Part shown: one piece after another, positions 18,117 through 26,980 of the stretch
How the letters are laid out: every line of letters begins with the position of its first letter
Numbering within the stretch: position 1 is the stretch's first letter
Origin: Salinivivens sp045564975
GTDB taxonomy: Bacteria; Pseudomonadota; Alphaproteobacteria; Rhodobacterales; Rhodobacteraceae
Length of the DNA: 64,000 bases
Direction: 5' to 3'
NCBI GenBank assembly: GCA_045564975.1
Contig: JBJLGF010000053.1
Location: 27,388-91,387 of the forward strand
The notes under the pieces: model-generated
What the model saw: the letters and a program-made list of their open reading frames with translations, nothing else
Database searches by the model: none
What the model was told of the DNA's origin: nothing
Translations under genes and position numbers: made by a program

Positions 18117-18875
18117 CTATGTAACTAAGTTCGGTTTTACTTGAGAGTTAGTTTTGGGTAGCAATCCCAACCTATTAGCAACTTCCGTATAAGCGTCCGT
18201 TAGGCTACCCAGGTCACGCCTAAAGACGTCTTTGTCCAGTTTTTCTCCACTTTTAATGTCCCATAAGCGGCAACTATCTGGGCTAATTTCATCGGCAATT
18301 AATAGCCGTTGATAATCTCCTTCAAAAAAACGACCAATTTCAATTTTAAAATCAACTAATTTGATTCCAACACTGAACATTATTCCGGATAAAAAATCAT
18401 TTACTCTCAGAGCTAGGCCCAGAATATCATCCATATCTTGCGAAGATGCCCAATTAAAAGCTGCAATGTGTTCTTCAGATACTATCGGGTCTCCAAGGCT
18501 ATCATCCTTATAATAGTATTCGACTACTGGACGAGGTAACTGTGTACCTTCTTCTATTCCTAACCTCTTTGACATGGAGCCGGCAGCATAGTTTCGCACA
18601 ACAACCTCAAGAGGAATTATTTCACAGTTACGAATAAGTTGCTCGCGCATATTCAAGCGCTTAATAAAGTGAGTTGGAACTCCTATATTGTTTAGACCTG
18701 ACATAAAAAATTCAGATAGCCGGTTATTTAAGACGCCCTTACCTTCAATCACCTCTTTTTTTTCGGCATTAAACGCTGTTGCGTCATCCTTAAAATATTG
18801 AACAATTGTTCCGGGTTCAGGCCCTGCATATAAAATTTTTGCTTTACCTTCATAAATTTTTGCGCGGCGGGCCAT
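18117..18875 (-). CDS. purC: SAICAR synthetase
   Basis: Phosphoribosylaminoimidazole-succinocarboxamide synthase, the ATP-dependent step joining aspartate to CAIR in purine synthesis. At 252 residues it has the family start YEGKAKILY, the FKDDATAFNAEK segment, PLEVVVRNYAAGS, and VDFKIEIGRF with LLIADEISPDSCR. First gene of the leftward purC-S-Q block and divergent from the homocysteine methyltransferase gene. Confidence 0.97.
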   Translation of the reverse strand: MARRAKIYEGKAKILYAGPEPGTIVQYFKDDATAFNAEKKEVIEGKGVLNNRLSEFFMSGLNNIGVPTHFIKRLNMREQLIRNCEIIPLEVVVRNYAAGSMSKRLGIEEGTQLPRPVVEYYYKDDSLGDPIVSEEHIAAFNWASSQDMDDILGLALRVNDFLSGIMFSVGIKLVDFKIEIGRFFEGDYQRLLIADEISPDSCRLWDIKSGEKLDKDVFRRDLGSLTDAYTEVANRLGLLPKTNSQVKPNLVT

Positions 18876-18980
18876 AAGTATAAATCCAATATGAGACTTT
18901 AATTTCTGCTAAGTTCTATTAAGCGAAAGAAAATGACTGAGCAAGTTGTTATCTAGAAAGGTCTTAAAGAATAATTGTTG

Positions 18981-19013
18981 CGAATATCTCATAATGAAAA
19001 TGAATTATATTCG
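18981..19013. repeat. Inverted repeat in the purC/Bmt-type divergent spacer
   Basis: CGAATAT and its reverse complement ATATTCG are separated by 19 bases, about 55 bases upstream of the homocysteine methyltransferase start. The position fits an operator or an mRNA stem, but the match is short and AT-rich, so chance is possible. No motif of a known methionine-pathway riboswitch was recognised here. Confidence 0.3.
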
Positions 19014-19066
19014 TTAGACAGCTACTGATTATTATGGAAAACATACCATTTCTGTATTGAGGTGAA

Positions 19067-20065
19067 ATGGCTTCAAAATTTGAACAAAAAATAAATTCTT
19101 GTGAATGGCTTCTTGCGGATGGAGCCACAGGAACCAACCTTTTTGATATGGGCTTAATGTCTGGCGATGCTCCTGAACTTTGGAATGAAAAATACCCAGA
19201 AAAAATTGTCACACTTCATAAAGATGCAGTTGAAGCTGGAAGTGATATATTTTTAACAAATAGTTTTGGAAGTAATGCACTCAGACTTAAGCTTCACAAC
19301 TGCGGAAGCAAAGCCTTTGATTTGTCTAAAATATCTGCTGAAATTGCTCGAGATGTCGCGGATTCTTCTGATAGGACAGTTTTTGTTGCTGGTTCAGTTG
19401 GGCCTACTGGTGAAATTATGGGGCCTGTTGGAGATCTTACTCACCAACTAGCTGTTGAAGTTTTCCACGAACAGGCCCAGGGTCTTCAAGAAGGCGGCGC
19501 TGATCTTCTTTGGTTGGAAACTATATCAGCTCCAGAAGAATTTAAAGCAGCGGCTGAAGCTTTTTCACAAATTGAACTTCCGTGGGTGGGAACAATGAGT
19601 TTTGATACAGCCGGGCGTACAATGATGGGAACAAGCCCGGCTGCAATGGTAGAATTAATTTCCTCTATACCAAATAAACCGATAGCTTTTGGTGCAAATT
19701 GTGGCACAGGTGCCCCAGACTTGCTAAGAACTGTCCAAGATTTTGCAAAATCTGCTCCTGAAAGCATATTAATCGCTAAAGGTAATGCAGGAATTCCGAA
19801 ATATATTGATGGTAATATTCTTTATGATGGCACTCCAGAATTGATGGCAAGATATGCAGTAATGGCCCGAAATAGCGGCGCCAAAATCATTGGAGGTTGT
19901 TGTGGAACTAAATCCAAACATTTGTTATCTATGCGGGCAGCTCTTGAAAGTGAAGTTTTAGGAGCAGTCCCTTCGTTGCAACAAGTCGAATTAGAAATTG
20001 GCCCCTTTTCGGGCCAAATTAGAAACGAAATAAGAAAACGCATATCTAAAAGAAGGCGTCGCTGA
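19067..20065 (+). CDS. Homocysteine S-methyltransferase family protein (Bmt-type)
   Basis: A 332-residue zinc-dependent methyltransferase that makes methionine from homocysteine. It starts with LLADGATGTNLFDMG, and the zinc cysteines lie in GANCGTG (about residue 210) and GGCCGT (about 282). The methyl donor could be betaine (BHMT-like) or a methylated corrinoid. The second is attractive because a free corrinoid protein is encoded 195 bases downstream on the same strand, as in the split methionine synthases reported from roseobacters. GAGGTG precedes the ATG. Confidence 0.88.
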   Translation: MASKFEQKINSCEWLLADGATGTNLFDMGLMSGDAPELWNEKYPEKIVTLHKDAVEAGSDIFLTNSFGSNALRLKLHNCGSKAFDLSKISAEIARDVADSSDRTVFVAGSVGPTGEIMGPVGDLTHQLAVEVFHEQAQGLQEGGADLLWLETISAPEEFKAAAEAFSQIELPWVGTMSFDTAGRTMMGTSPAAMVELISSIPNKPIAFGANCGTGAPDLLRTVQDFAKSAPESILIAKGNAGIPKYIDGNILYDGTPELMARYAVMARNSGAKIIGGCCGTKSKHLLSMRAALESEVLGAVPSLQQVELEIGPFSGQIRNEIRKRISKRRRR

Positions 20066-20259
20066 GTAAAGTAGTCGCCATATTTACCGTATAAACCTCA
20101 GTTTTTATTGATATTTAGAAATAAAAATAATATTTAGATTTTATAATTAGTCGGCTTTAAAATACTCTATGTCGTAAAATGACTGTTAGATTTTTTTAAA
20201 AAATAGAAAAGTAAAAAAAATAACTCGTAGACCTTATTTGTTTTTTGAAAGGTTTTTTA

Positions 20260-20961
20260 ATGTCAGATGATGAAGACGAAATAATTTTATCAGAGTTAGA
20301 CGATGACGAGCTTGTACAGCAAATGTTTGATGACCTCTACGATGGACTTAAAGAAGAGATCGAGGAGGCTGTTAATATACTACTTGAGAGAAAGTGGGCT
20401 CCTTATAACATACTTACAGAAGCGCTCGTAGGCGGAATGACAATTGTAGGTAAGGACTTCAGAGACGGTATTTTATTTGTGCCAGAGGTTTTACTTGCAG
20501 CGAACGCAATGAAGGGTGGGATGGCAATATTAAAGCCTTTGCTTGCAGAAACTGGAGCTCCTCGAGTTGGTAAAATGGTCATTGGAACCGTAAAGGGCGA
20601 TATCCACGATATTGGAAAAAATTTAGTTTCTATGATGATGGAAGGTGCGGGCTTTGAGGTTGTTGATTTGGGTATAAATAATCCAGTCGAGAATTATTTA
20701 GAAGCTTTGGAAAAAGAGCAGCCTGATATATTAGGCATGTCCGCCCTATTGACGACAACAATGCCTTACATGAAGGTTGTAATTGATACATTAGTTGAGA
20801 GCGGAATACGAGACGAGTATATTGTTCTGGTCGGAGGTGCTCCGCTCAATGAGGAGTTTGGAAAGGCCATAGGCGCTGACGCGTATTGTCGAGATGCTGC
20901 AGTTGCAGTTGAGACAGCTAAAGAATTTATTGCCCGAAAGCATAATCAATTGAGTGCTTAA
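20260..20961 (+). CDS. Corrinoid (B12-binding) methyltransferase protein, MetH-like module
   Basis: A 233-residue cobalamin carrier: an acidic start, a B12-binding cap of four helices (about 15-95) and a Rossmann-like B12 domain with the cobalt-ligand histidine in KGDIHDIGKNL, then SALLTTTM and VGGAPLNEEF. It resembles the corrinoid modules of MetH and of methylamine-type systems and has no methyltransferase domain of its own. The ATG at 20260, seven bases after GAAAGG, is preferred over an in-frame TTG at 20245. The likely partner is the upstream homocysteine methyltransferase; a pterin-binding module is not seen here. Confidence 0.88.
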   Translation: MSDDEDEIILSELDDDELVQQMFDDLYDGLKEEIEEAVNILLERKWAPYNILTEALVGGMTIVGKDFRDGILFVPEVLLAANAMKGGMAILKPLLAETGAPRVGKMVIGTVKGDIHDIGKNLVSMMMEGAGFEVVDLGINNPVENYLEALEKEQPDILGMSALLTTTMPYMKVVIDTLVESGIRDEYIVLVGGAPLNEEFGKAIGADAYCRDAAVAVETAKEFIARKHNQLSA

Positions 20962-20964
20962 AAG

Positions 20965-21360
20965 TTAGCCTAGAGAGTTTATTTTTTCTACCATTGCTTT
21001 TACCCCATTTGAGCGTTGAGACGATAGATGGTCATCTAACCCCAACCTCTTTAAGCTATCCCAAGCACTTATATTTTTAATTTCGTCAATTGGCGTACCA
21101 TTATACAATTTGCGCAGCAAAGCTATTAAGCCTTTGACAATGACAGCATCACTATCGCCATCGAAATAAAGAGTGTCAGAAACTGAAAAATGGAGCCAAA
21201 CTTGCGATGCGCATCCTTTAACTTTATTCCTTTCAACTTTTAGAGAATCGTCTAGCACAGGCATTTTTTTACCTTCTTCAATTACATATCTGTATTTGTC
21301 TTCCCAATCTTCTAGAAATTCAAAATCATCAACAATTTGTTCAAATTCACTATTAGCCAA
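20965..21360 (-). CDS. sufE: SufE family sulfur-acceptor protein
   Basis: A 131-residue SufE/CsdE-fold protein that accepts persulfide sulfur from a SufS-type cysteine desulfurase. The active cysteine is in KVKGCASQVWL and the fold-typical LDDSLKVERN and PIDEIKNIS segments are present, close to normal length. Not part of a suf operon here: it stands between the convergent corrinoid gene (3 bases away) and rnd. Confidence 0.92.
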   Translation of the reverse strand: MANSEFEQIVDDFEFLEDWEDKYRYVIEEGKKMPVLDDSLKVERNKVKGCASQVWLHFSVSDTLYFDGDSDAVIVKGLIALLRKLYNGTPIDEIKNISAWDSLKRLGLDDHLSSQRSNGVKAMVEKINSLG

Positions 21361-21418
21361 TTTCAGCCCCTTAAATATTAAACCTTTTTTTTATTTAGTG
21401 CTTGAGATAATAATTCTA

Positions 21419-22576
21419 TTATAATTGAAAAGTTTTAACCTTACTTCCTGCAACCGATAGGCCGATTTTTCCGTCACAAAGTTCTAGGGCAGTTTTCCCA
21501 AAAACTTCAAACCGCCAACCATCTAACGCACCTATGTTGCGATCACCTGCAGCTAAAGCGTCTAAATCACCTGCTGATGCAATTAATTTACTAGCAACCC
21601 CTGTGTTCTCCGAGCATGCTTTTAGATGAACTCGAAGTAAGTCTGCTAACGCACTGTTAACATTTCCTTTATCAGATTTTAATTGCTTTTCAGGAAGCTC
21701 TGAATCTGGAACCTCTAATCCTTTTTTAATAGCTGCTAATAAACCTGATGCAATTTCACCCTTACGAGCCTCTCTGAGCAGTAATCTTGATCTTGAAAGC
21801 TCATCCAGATTTGTAGGCTTATTAGATGCCAATTCCAACAAGGCATCATCTTTAATGACTCGGTTCCTAGGTATATTCTTTGACTGAGCGAAATTTTCCC
21901 GAAATTCTGCTAACGAGGCAACTAAACCTAAAAACCTTCTTGAATTGGACTTCGTTTTAAGTCTTCGCCAGGAATTCTTTGGATTAACGTCGTAGGTTTC
22001 GGACGAAATTAAATTTTCTAGTTCTTCCTCAACCCACTTTAAACGCCCAGTTTTAATTAATTTTTCTGAAAGAAATTCATATATAACCCGCAGATGTGTT
22101 ACGTCGGCAAGAGCGTATTTTTTCTGTGCATCTGTTAATGGACGGCGAGACCAATCAGTAAACCGAGAGCTTTTATCTAAAGTTTGTTTCGCAAGTTGTC
22201 GAACAAGTGTTTCATATGCCACTTGATCTCCAAATCCACACACCATAGCCGCTATTTGTGTATCAAACAAAGGATATGGAAAAATACCCGAATCTAAGTA
22301 AAAAATTTCCAAATCCTGTCTAGCAGCATGAAATACCTTAACTATATCTTGGTCTTGAAATATTCTATAAAGAGGAGCCAAATCTAAGTTTTCGACTAAG
22401 GTATCAACAATAACAGCATTTTCATCCTCATCACCTGGAATTGCTAATTGGACTAAACATAGTTTCGAAAAATACGTTCTTTCACGTAGAAATTCAGTAT
22501 CAATAGTAATGTATTTCTCGTTTATTGCTCTATCACAAAAGTCTTTTAGTTCTGAACTCTTTGTAATTGTTTTCAT
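21419..22576 (-). CDS. rnd: Ribonuclease D
   Basis: 3'-5' exoribonuclease used in tRNA 3'-end maturation. A DEDDy exonuclease domain (about 1-170) shows IDTEFLRE, FHAARQDLEI and KYALADVTHL. An HRDC domain follows (about 200-290), and a C-terminal helical region completes the 385-residue chain. It follows purM-purN with a 43-base gap, an arrangement familiar from Rhodobacterales and a point in favour of that affiliation. Confidence 0.94.
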   Translation of the reverse strand: MKTITKSSELKDFCDRAINEKYITIDTEFLRERTYFSKLCLVQLAIPGDEDENAVIVDTLVENLDLAPLYRIFQDQDIVKVFHAARQDLEIFYLDSGIFPYPLFDTQIAAMVCGFGDQVAYETLVRQLAKQTLDKSSRFTDWSRRPLTDAQKKYALADVTHLRVIYEFLSEKLIKTGRLKWVEEELENLISSETYDVNPKNSWRRLKTKSNSRRFLGLVASLAEFRENFAQSKNIPRNRVIKDDALLELASNKPTNLDELSRSRLLLREARKGEIASGLLAAIKKGLEVPDSELPEKQLKSDKGNVNSALADLLRVHLKACSENTGVASKLIASAGDLDALAAGDRNIGALDGWRFEVFGKTALELCDGKIGLSVAGSKVKTFQL

Positions 22577-22619
22577 TATATAATTATACCTGGATCATTG
22601 GACAGCATTACTTATTATC

Positions 22620-23207
22620 TTATACTTCTAATTTTCTTATTTGATTTGAAAAATTTAACAAAACTTTAGGATATAAAACATGTTCCTCAATTAAAACTTT
22701 TGAGGCTAAAGATTCTGCTGTTTCATTTTTTTTAATAGCAACCTCAGTTTGAGCCAGTACCGGGCCTCCATCTAACTCAGGGGTTACCAAATGTACTGAA
22801 CATCCGGCAATCGTATCATTTGATGCGATTACTCTTGCATGTGTATTAAGTCCTTTATATTTTGGTAACAGTGAAGGATGAATATTCAAAATACGATCCT
22901 TAAAATTATTTATAAATTTTTTAGATAAAATTTTCATAAAACCAGCCAAACAAATTAATTCGACATTATAAAGTTTTAAAATTTTAATAAGCTCTTTTTC
23001 AAACTCTAAATTATTATCTTTTATATAATTTTCATTAATAATTTCTGTTGGAACGCCAAGATGCTGCGCTTTTTCCAAGCCAGGGGCATCTGAATTATTT
23101 GAAATTACTACACTGGGATATGCTGGATGATTGTCATCCATTGACTTAATTAACTGCACCATGTTGGTTCCACTTCCTGATATGAGGATAGCAACGGCGA
23201 GTTTCAT
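22620..23207 (-). CDS. purN: Phosphoribosylglycinamide formyltransferase (PurN)
   Basis: Transfers a formyl group from 10-formyl-THF to GAR in purine synthesis. The 195-residue protein has the phosphate loop SGSGTNM, the catalytic NIHPSLLPKYKG segment and the CSVHLVTPELDGGPVLAQ block with the catalytic His and Asp. Its ATG overlaps the purM stop by four bases, so the two are co-translated. Confidence 0.96.
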   Translation of the reverse strand: MKLAVAILISGSGTNMVQLIKSMDDNHPAYPSVVISNNSDAPGLEKAQHLGVPTEIINENYIKDNNLEFEKELIKILKLYNVELICLAGFMKILSKKFINNFKDRILNIHPSLLPKYKGLNTHARVIASNDTIAGCSVHLVTPELDGGPVLAQTEVAIKKNETAESLASKVLIEEHVLYPKVLLNFSNQIRKLEV

Positions 23208-24250
23208 CCAAAATTACCATGGTATTCTACTTTGCTACTATTTGTAACTTGACCGATAATAATCGGCTGTTCTCCAATTTTTTGTAACAACGAAATAACT
23301 GTATCTTTTGAAGATGGAGAACAAATTATTGCCATGCCTATGCCGCAGTTAAAAGTTTTCAACATTTCAAACTTATCCACATCACCTGTACCAGAAAGCC
23401 ACTTAAATATTGGGGGCAACTCCCAGTTTGAAAGTTTAATTTCAATTCCCTGCCCCTTTGTTAAAGTTCGGAAAATATTTTCCGTAAGCCCACCACCGGT
23501 AATATGGGCAAATGCTTTAATTTCGCTGGCATCCAATATTTTTAAACATTGTTTCACATACAATTTTGTCGGTTTTAAAAGTGCTTTACTTAGAGAAAGG
23601 TCTTCGAATGGTGCTTCATCAGTCCATTTTAGACCCGATTTTTCGACTATCTTTCTTACTAAAGAGTAACCATTTGAATGTATTCCGTTAGAACTTAAGC
23701 CGATTATAACGTCTCCATCATTTGTCGGGCGAGGTAACGCTTGCCCTCTCTCTACTGCCCCTACGGAAAACCCAGCTAAATCAAAGTCTTTTCCTTGATA
23801 CATACCAGGCATCTCAGCAGTTTCTCCGCCAATTAGTGCGCAACCAGCTTCCTCACAACCTGTAGCAATTCCGCCAATAATTTTTTCAGCGTCTTCGAGG
23901 ATTAGTTTTCCTGTTGCAAAATAATCCAAAAAAAATAGAGGTTCAGCCCCCTGACAAATCAAATCATTTACGCACATTGCTACTAAATCAATACCGATAG
24001 TTGAGAGCTGCTTAGTCTCTATAGCTATTTTTAGTTTTGTACCAACTCCATCCGTCGCGGCAACAAGTATTGGATCTTTAAAGCCAGCAGCCTTGAGGTC
24101 GAACAATCCCCCAAACCCACCTATAGGAGATGTCGCACCTGGTCTGTTCGTCATTTTTAGGCTTGGCTTGATCCGCTTAACTAACTCATTTCCAGCGTCA
24201 ATATCGACACCAGCATCTGAGTAAGACAGCCCTTTATTTTGATCGACCAT
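23204..24250 (-). CDS. purM: Phosphoribosylformylglycinamidine cyclo-ligase (PurM)
   Basis: AIR synthetase, closing the imidazole ring with ATP. At 348 residues it shows YSDAGVDIDAGN at the N-terminus, DGVGTKLKIA, the LDYFATGKL strand, ALIGGETAEMPGMY and the glycine-rich AHITGGGLTENI. First gene of the purM-purN-rnd block; about 110 bases separate it from the CAU tRNA. Confidence 0.97.
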   Translation of the reverse strand: MVDQNKGLSYSDAGVDIDAGNELVKRIKPSLKMTNRPGATSPIGGFGGLFDLKAAGFKDPILVAATDGVGTKLKIAIETKQLSTIGIDLVAMCVNDLICQGAEPLFFLDYFATGKLILEDAEKIIGGIATGCEEAGCALIGGETAEMPGMYQGKDFDLAGFSVGAVERGQALPRPTNDGDVIIGLSSNGIHSNGYSLVRKIVEKSGLKWTDEAPFEDLSLSKALLKPTKLYVKQCLKILDASEIKAFAHITGGGLTENIFRTLTKGQGIEIKLSNWELPPIFKWLSGTGDVDKFEMLKTFNCGIGMAIICSPSSKDTVISLLQKIGEQPIIIGQVTNSSKVEYHGNFG

Positions 24251-24360
24251 TAAAAATCCTCAATACTTAGTATGGGCAATTATATTAAGCACCTAATATA
24301 TTCAATCACAAACACTTGACCTCTGGCGCCGTTATGCTAGCTAGCACTGGAAGTCGCAGT

Positions 24361-24437
24361 GGGCCTGTAGCTCAACTGGTTAGAGCAGTGCGCTCATAAC
24401 GCATTGGTTGGGGGTTCAAGTCCCTCCGGGCCTACCA
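24361..24437 (+). tRNA. tRNA with anticodon CAU (probably Ile2, read AUA; else elongator Met)
   Basis: A 77-base cloverleaf with encoded CCA. Acceptor GGGCCTG/CGGGCCT (one G-U at 1-72), D-stem GCTC/GAGC, anticodon stem GTGCG/CGCAT, loop CTCATAA, T-arm GGGGG TTCAAGT CCCTC. C4-G69 and C5-G68 are the pairs that in E. coli mark the CAU tRNA modified by TilS to read isoleucine, so I lean to Ile2. The tRNA overlaps the 3' end of the kinase gene on the opposite strand. Confidence 0.9.
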
Positions 24438-25749
24438 CCGTCTTCTCATTTACGGGAATTATTAAAGAAACGCACAATCCATTTAAGAGTAAACTTCTTG
24501 ATAACTTTAAAAATCCACCGTGTCCCTCCGCAATCTCCTTTGCAATCGGTAGTCCTAGACCAACACCTGAACCCTTATTTTGGTTTCTAGAGGGATCTAG
24601 ACGAGTAAAAGGTTGTAAAACTTCATCATGTTGACTTTTGTCGATACCTGGTCCGTTATCATGAACCGAAAGAAACAAAAAACTATCTTCAATTTTCTTT
24701 TCAATTAAAATTTGATCACCGTAGCGATCTGCATTGTTGATCAAATTTTCTAGAGCTCTCTTTATCGCAAATGGCTTAAGTTTAATTACTCTATTTGAGA
24801 TCTCTCCAATGGACTGAATTTTTACATCTGTACGAAAAAAGTTTTCTATAAGATCATCTACTAAAACCGATGGATCGACTTCCTCAACTGGCACCTCCGT
24901 TTCATTTTCAAATTTCGCATAATCCAAAAATTCATTCAAAAGAAGGTTCATGTCTTCAACATCTTTTTCTAAGGGTTCTCTCTGTTCTTTTGGCAAGAAA
25001 GATAATCCAAGTTTAAGTCTAGTTATAGGTGTTCTGAGATCATGACTGACACCGGACAAAAGCATTGTTCTTTGTTTTAGATGTCTCCCAATTCGGTCTC
25101 TCATATTTAAAAATGCCTGCCCAGCAGCCCTAACCTCCAATGCCCCACTTGGCTCATATGGTAAGTTTTCTCCGTGACCAAACGCCTCGGCTGCATCAGC
25201 TAATCTGGTGATAGGACGAAGTTGATTTCTTAAATAAAAGAAAGCTATGACAGTAAAAAAAGCACCAAAGACAAATAAATAAACAATAAGTTGGTGGGGA
25301 TTAGAGGCAGAAACTCTTCTTCTTGAAAATTGCAAATCATAATATTCTTGCCCCGATTTAACTCTTACATTTACTTTTCGATTATCTGGTAAATCTACAG
25401 TTAACACTTCTGAAAGCGCTAATAACTCGCGACGGACCACTAAACCTGTGAGGTCTAAAAATCTAAGATGCTCCTTAAGATTTGTATCCTTTGCGACAAT
25501 AGACATCGACATACCAAGGGATCTGGCTATTTTTTGGCCGGCCACGGCGCCCTCTTTTTCAATCACTTCTGAAATTAAGTCTAATTCAGCGGCTACCGTT
25601 CGAGTCATTTGAACAGTAACACCTTCAAAGTGCCTTTGAATAAAAACAATTGAAACAATAAGTTGGAGAAATAATACGGGGAATACAAGAATCAATGCTG
25701 CGCGATAATATAACCGCTTGGGCATATATGATTTGATCCATTTAAACAT
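24394..25749 (-). CDS. EnvZ-like sensor histidine kinase, 3' end inside a tRNA gene
   Basis: A 451-residue kinase: helix at about 10-35, periplasmic loop, second helix (about 170-190), HAMP, H-box GVSHDLRTPITRLKL, N-box LINNADRYG, DNGPGID and GSGVGLGLPIAKEI. It is closest in style to alphaproteobacterial EnvZ. I start at 25749 (MFKWIKSY); an upstream in-frame start at 25806 would overlap the divergent gene. The last dozen residues (VGPEGLEPPTNAL) come from the antisense of the CAU tRNA, and the TGA stop is the complement of its anticodon-loop TCA. No response regulator is adjacent. Confidence 0.88.
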   Translation of the reverse strand: MFKWIKSYMPKRLYYRAALILVFPVLFLQLIVSIVFIQRHFEGVTVQMTRTVAAELDLISEVIEKEGAVAGQKIARSLGMSMSIVAKDTNLKEHLRFLDLTGLVVRRELLALSEVLTVDLPDNRKVNVRVKSGQEYYDLQFSRRRVSASNPHQLIVYLFVFGAFFTVIAFFYLRNQLRPITRLADAAEAFGHGENLPYEPSGALEVRAAGQAFLNMRDRIGRHLKQRTMLLSGVSHDLRTPITRLKLGLSFLPKEQREPLEKDVEDMNLLLNEFLDYAKFENETEVPVEEVDPSVLVDDLIENFFRTDVKIQSIGEISNRVIKLKPFAIKRALENLINNADRYGDQILIEKKIEDSFLFLSVHDNGPGIDKSQHDEVLQPFTRLDPSRNQNKGSGVGLGLPIAKEIAEGHGGFLKLSRSLLLNGLCVSLIIPVNEKTVVGPEGLEPPTNAL

Positions 25750-25791
25750 ACCATTTAAACCTAAGCATAACTTTTCATAAAGGGAAATAAA

Positions 25792-26694
25792 TTGTCTCTT
25801 AAGCACAGCAATAAAACAAGATTAACAAAACCCACCGAAAAAATTTCTTGTATTTTAGCTCCAAACCCAAGCCCAATGACATTTAAAGGCACAAACACCT
25901 ATATTATTGATAACGGTGAATTAGCCGTGATTGATCCTGGCCCCGCGATTGATGAACATTTAAATAACATTTTGGATTTAGTAGGAGATAGGCAAGTTAA
26001 ATATATATTTTTAACACACAGCCATGTGGATCATTCACCTCTTGCGAAAAAACTTTCCAAAAATTTAAATACTCCAATTTATGCTTTCGGTGACTCAAAA
26101 TCAGGCTTGAGTTTCACGATGCTGTCTTTGATTGAAAATGGATATGACAGTGGTTTTGAAGGTATCGATTATGAATTTTATCCTGACCGATTAATAATTA
26201 ATAATGAAAAATTTAATTTAAACGGAGAATATATTTCTGCTATCCACACTCCTGGGCATATGGGAAACCATGTTTGTTTTCAATATGATAAAATTCTTTT
26301 TTCAGGTGACCATATTATGGGCTGGGCTACTTCAATGGTGTCACCACCTTATGGAGATCTAACACAATTTATGAATTCTTGCTGGGTGCTTCAAAAAGAA
26401 AACTTTAAAATGCTACTACCAGGCCACGGAGATCCAGTAAACGACCCCAAAGACAGGATAACCTTCCTGATTAATCATCGATTAGAGCGTGAAAAACAGA
26501 TCAAATCTGCCATTGAAATTGGTCCTCTTACTGCGATGGAAATTACATACCTAATTTACACTGACATAGATCAAGCTCTAATAAATGCTGCAACAAGGAA
26601 TGTTTTTGCCCATCTAATTGATTTGAATAATAGAGGAAAGATCAAGTTTCTTGGTCCTCTTTCTGAGAACACAAAAGTTTCTTTGAATTTGTAA
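25792..26694 (+). CDS. MBL-fold metal-dependent hydrolase (LACTB2-like)
   Basis: A 300-residue metallo-beta-lactamase-fold protein. The metal motif HSHVDH follows FLT, and further ligands lie in HTPGHMGNH, FSGDHIMGW and LPGHGDPV. A C-terminal winged-helix-like region follows. The APNPSPMTFKGTNTYII start matches the LACTB2/hydroxyacylglutathione-hydrolase-like subgroup, some of which are ribonucleases; the substrate cannot be read off. The start is a TTG at 25792 about eight bases after AAAGGG. It diverges from the EnvZ-like kinase gene with only 42 bases between them. Confidence 0.85.
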   Translation: MSLKHSNKTRLTKPTEKISCILAPNPSPMTFKGTNTYIIDNGELAVIDPGPAIDEHLNNILDLVGDRQVKYIFLTHSHVDHSPLAKKLSKNLNTPIYAFGDSKSGLSFTMLSLIENGYDSGFEGIDYEFYPDRLIINNEKFNLNGEYISAIHTPGHMGNHVCFQYDKILFSGDHIMGWATSMVSPPYGDLTQFMNSCWVLQKENFKMLLPGHGDPVNDPKDRITFLINHRLEREKQIKSAIEIGPLTAMEITYLIYTDIDQALINAATRNVFAHLIDLNNRGKIKFLGPLSENTKVSLNL

Positions 26695-26764
26695 TACAAA
26701 AAAAGCTATCTTTACCATTATTTCTCTAGACCTTCCAAAAGGCTATTGCTATATCAAATTTAGA

Positions 26765-26839
26765 TCCGGCGTAGCTCAGCGGTAGAGCAGTTGACTGTTA
26801 ATCAATTGGTCGTAGGTTCGATCCCTACCGCCGGAGCCA
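26765..26839 (+). tRNA. tRNA-Asn (anticodon GUU)
   Basis: A 75-base tRNA with encoded CCA: acceptor TCCGGCG/CGCCGGA, discriminator G, D-arm GCTC/GAGC, anticodon loop CTGTTAA giving GTT, T-arm GTAGG TTCGATC CCTAC. It lies 70 bases after the MBL-fold gene. Confidence 0.97.
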
Positions 26840-26980
26840 TATATAAAAACAGGTTTAGCTTAAAAGTGGCCTCTTTTTTACTTTTTTTGGCCAAACATAC
26901 AGAAAGACAAATGATGTTCTAATTGCTTTAATCTACTAACTGCTTATTGAAGCGCAGATATTCGCCACTATTTAAAATAT

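Noticed and set aside
18876..19066. SAM or SAH riboswitch upstream of the homocysteine methyltransferase
   Set aside because: None of the conserved core stretches that I know for these riboswitches is present; only a short AT-rich inverted repeat is seen.
20245..20259. TTG start five codons upstream for the corrinoid protein
   Set aside because: It falls within the ribosome-binding GAAAGG region of the better ATG at 20260.
24394..24437. The tail VGPEGLEPPTNAL as a functional protein motif
   Set aside because: It is simply the antisense translation of the CAU tRNA gene and should not be read as a domain.
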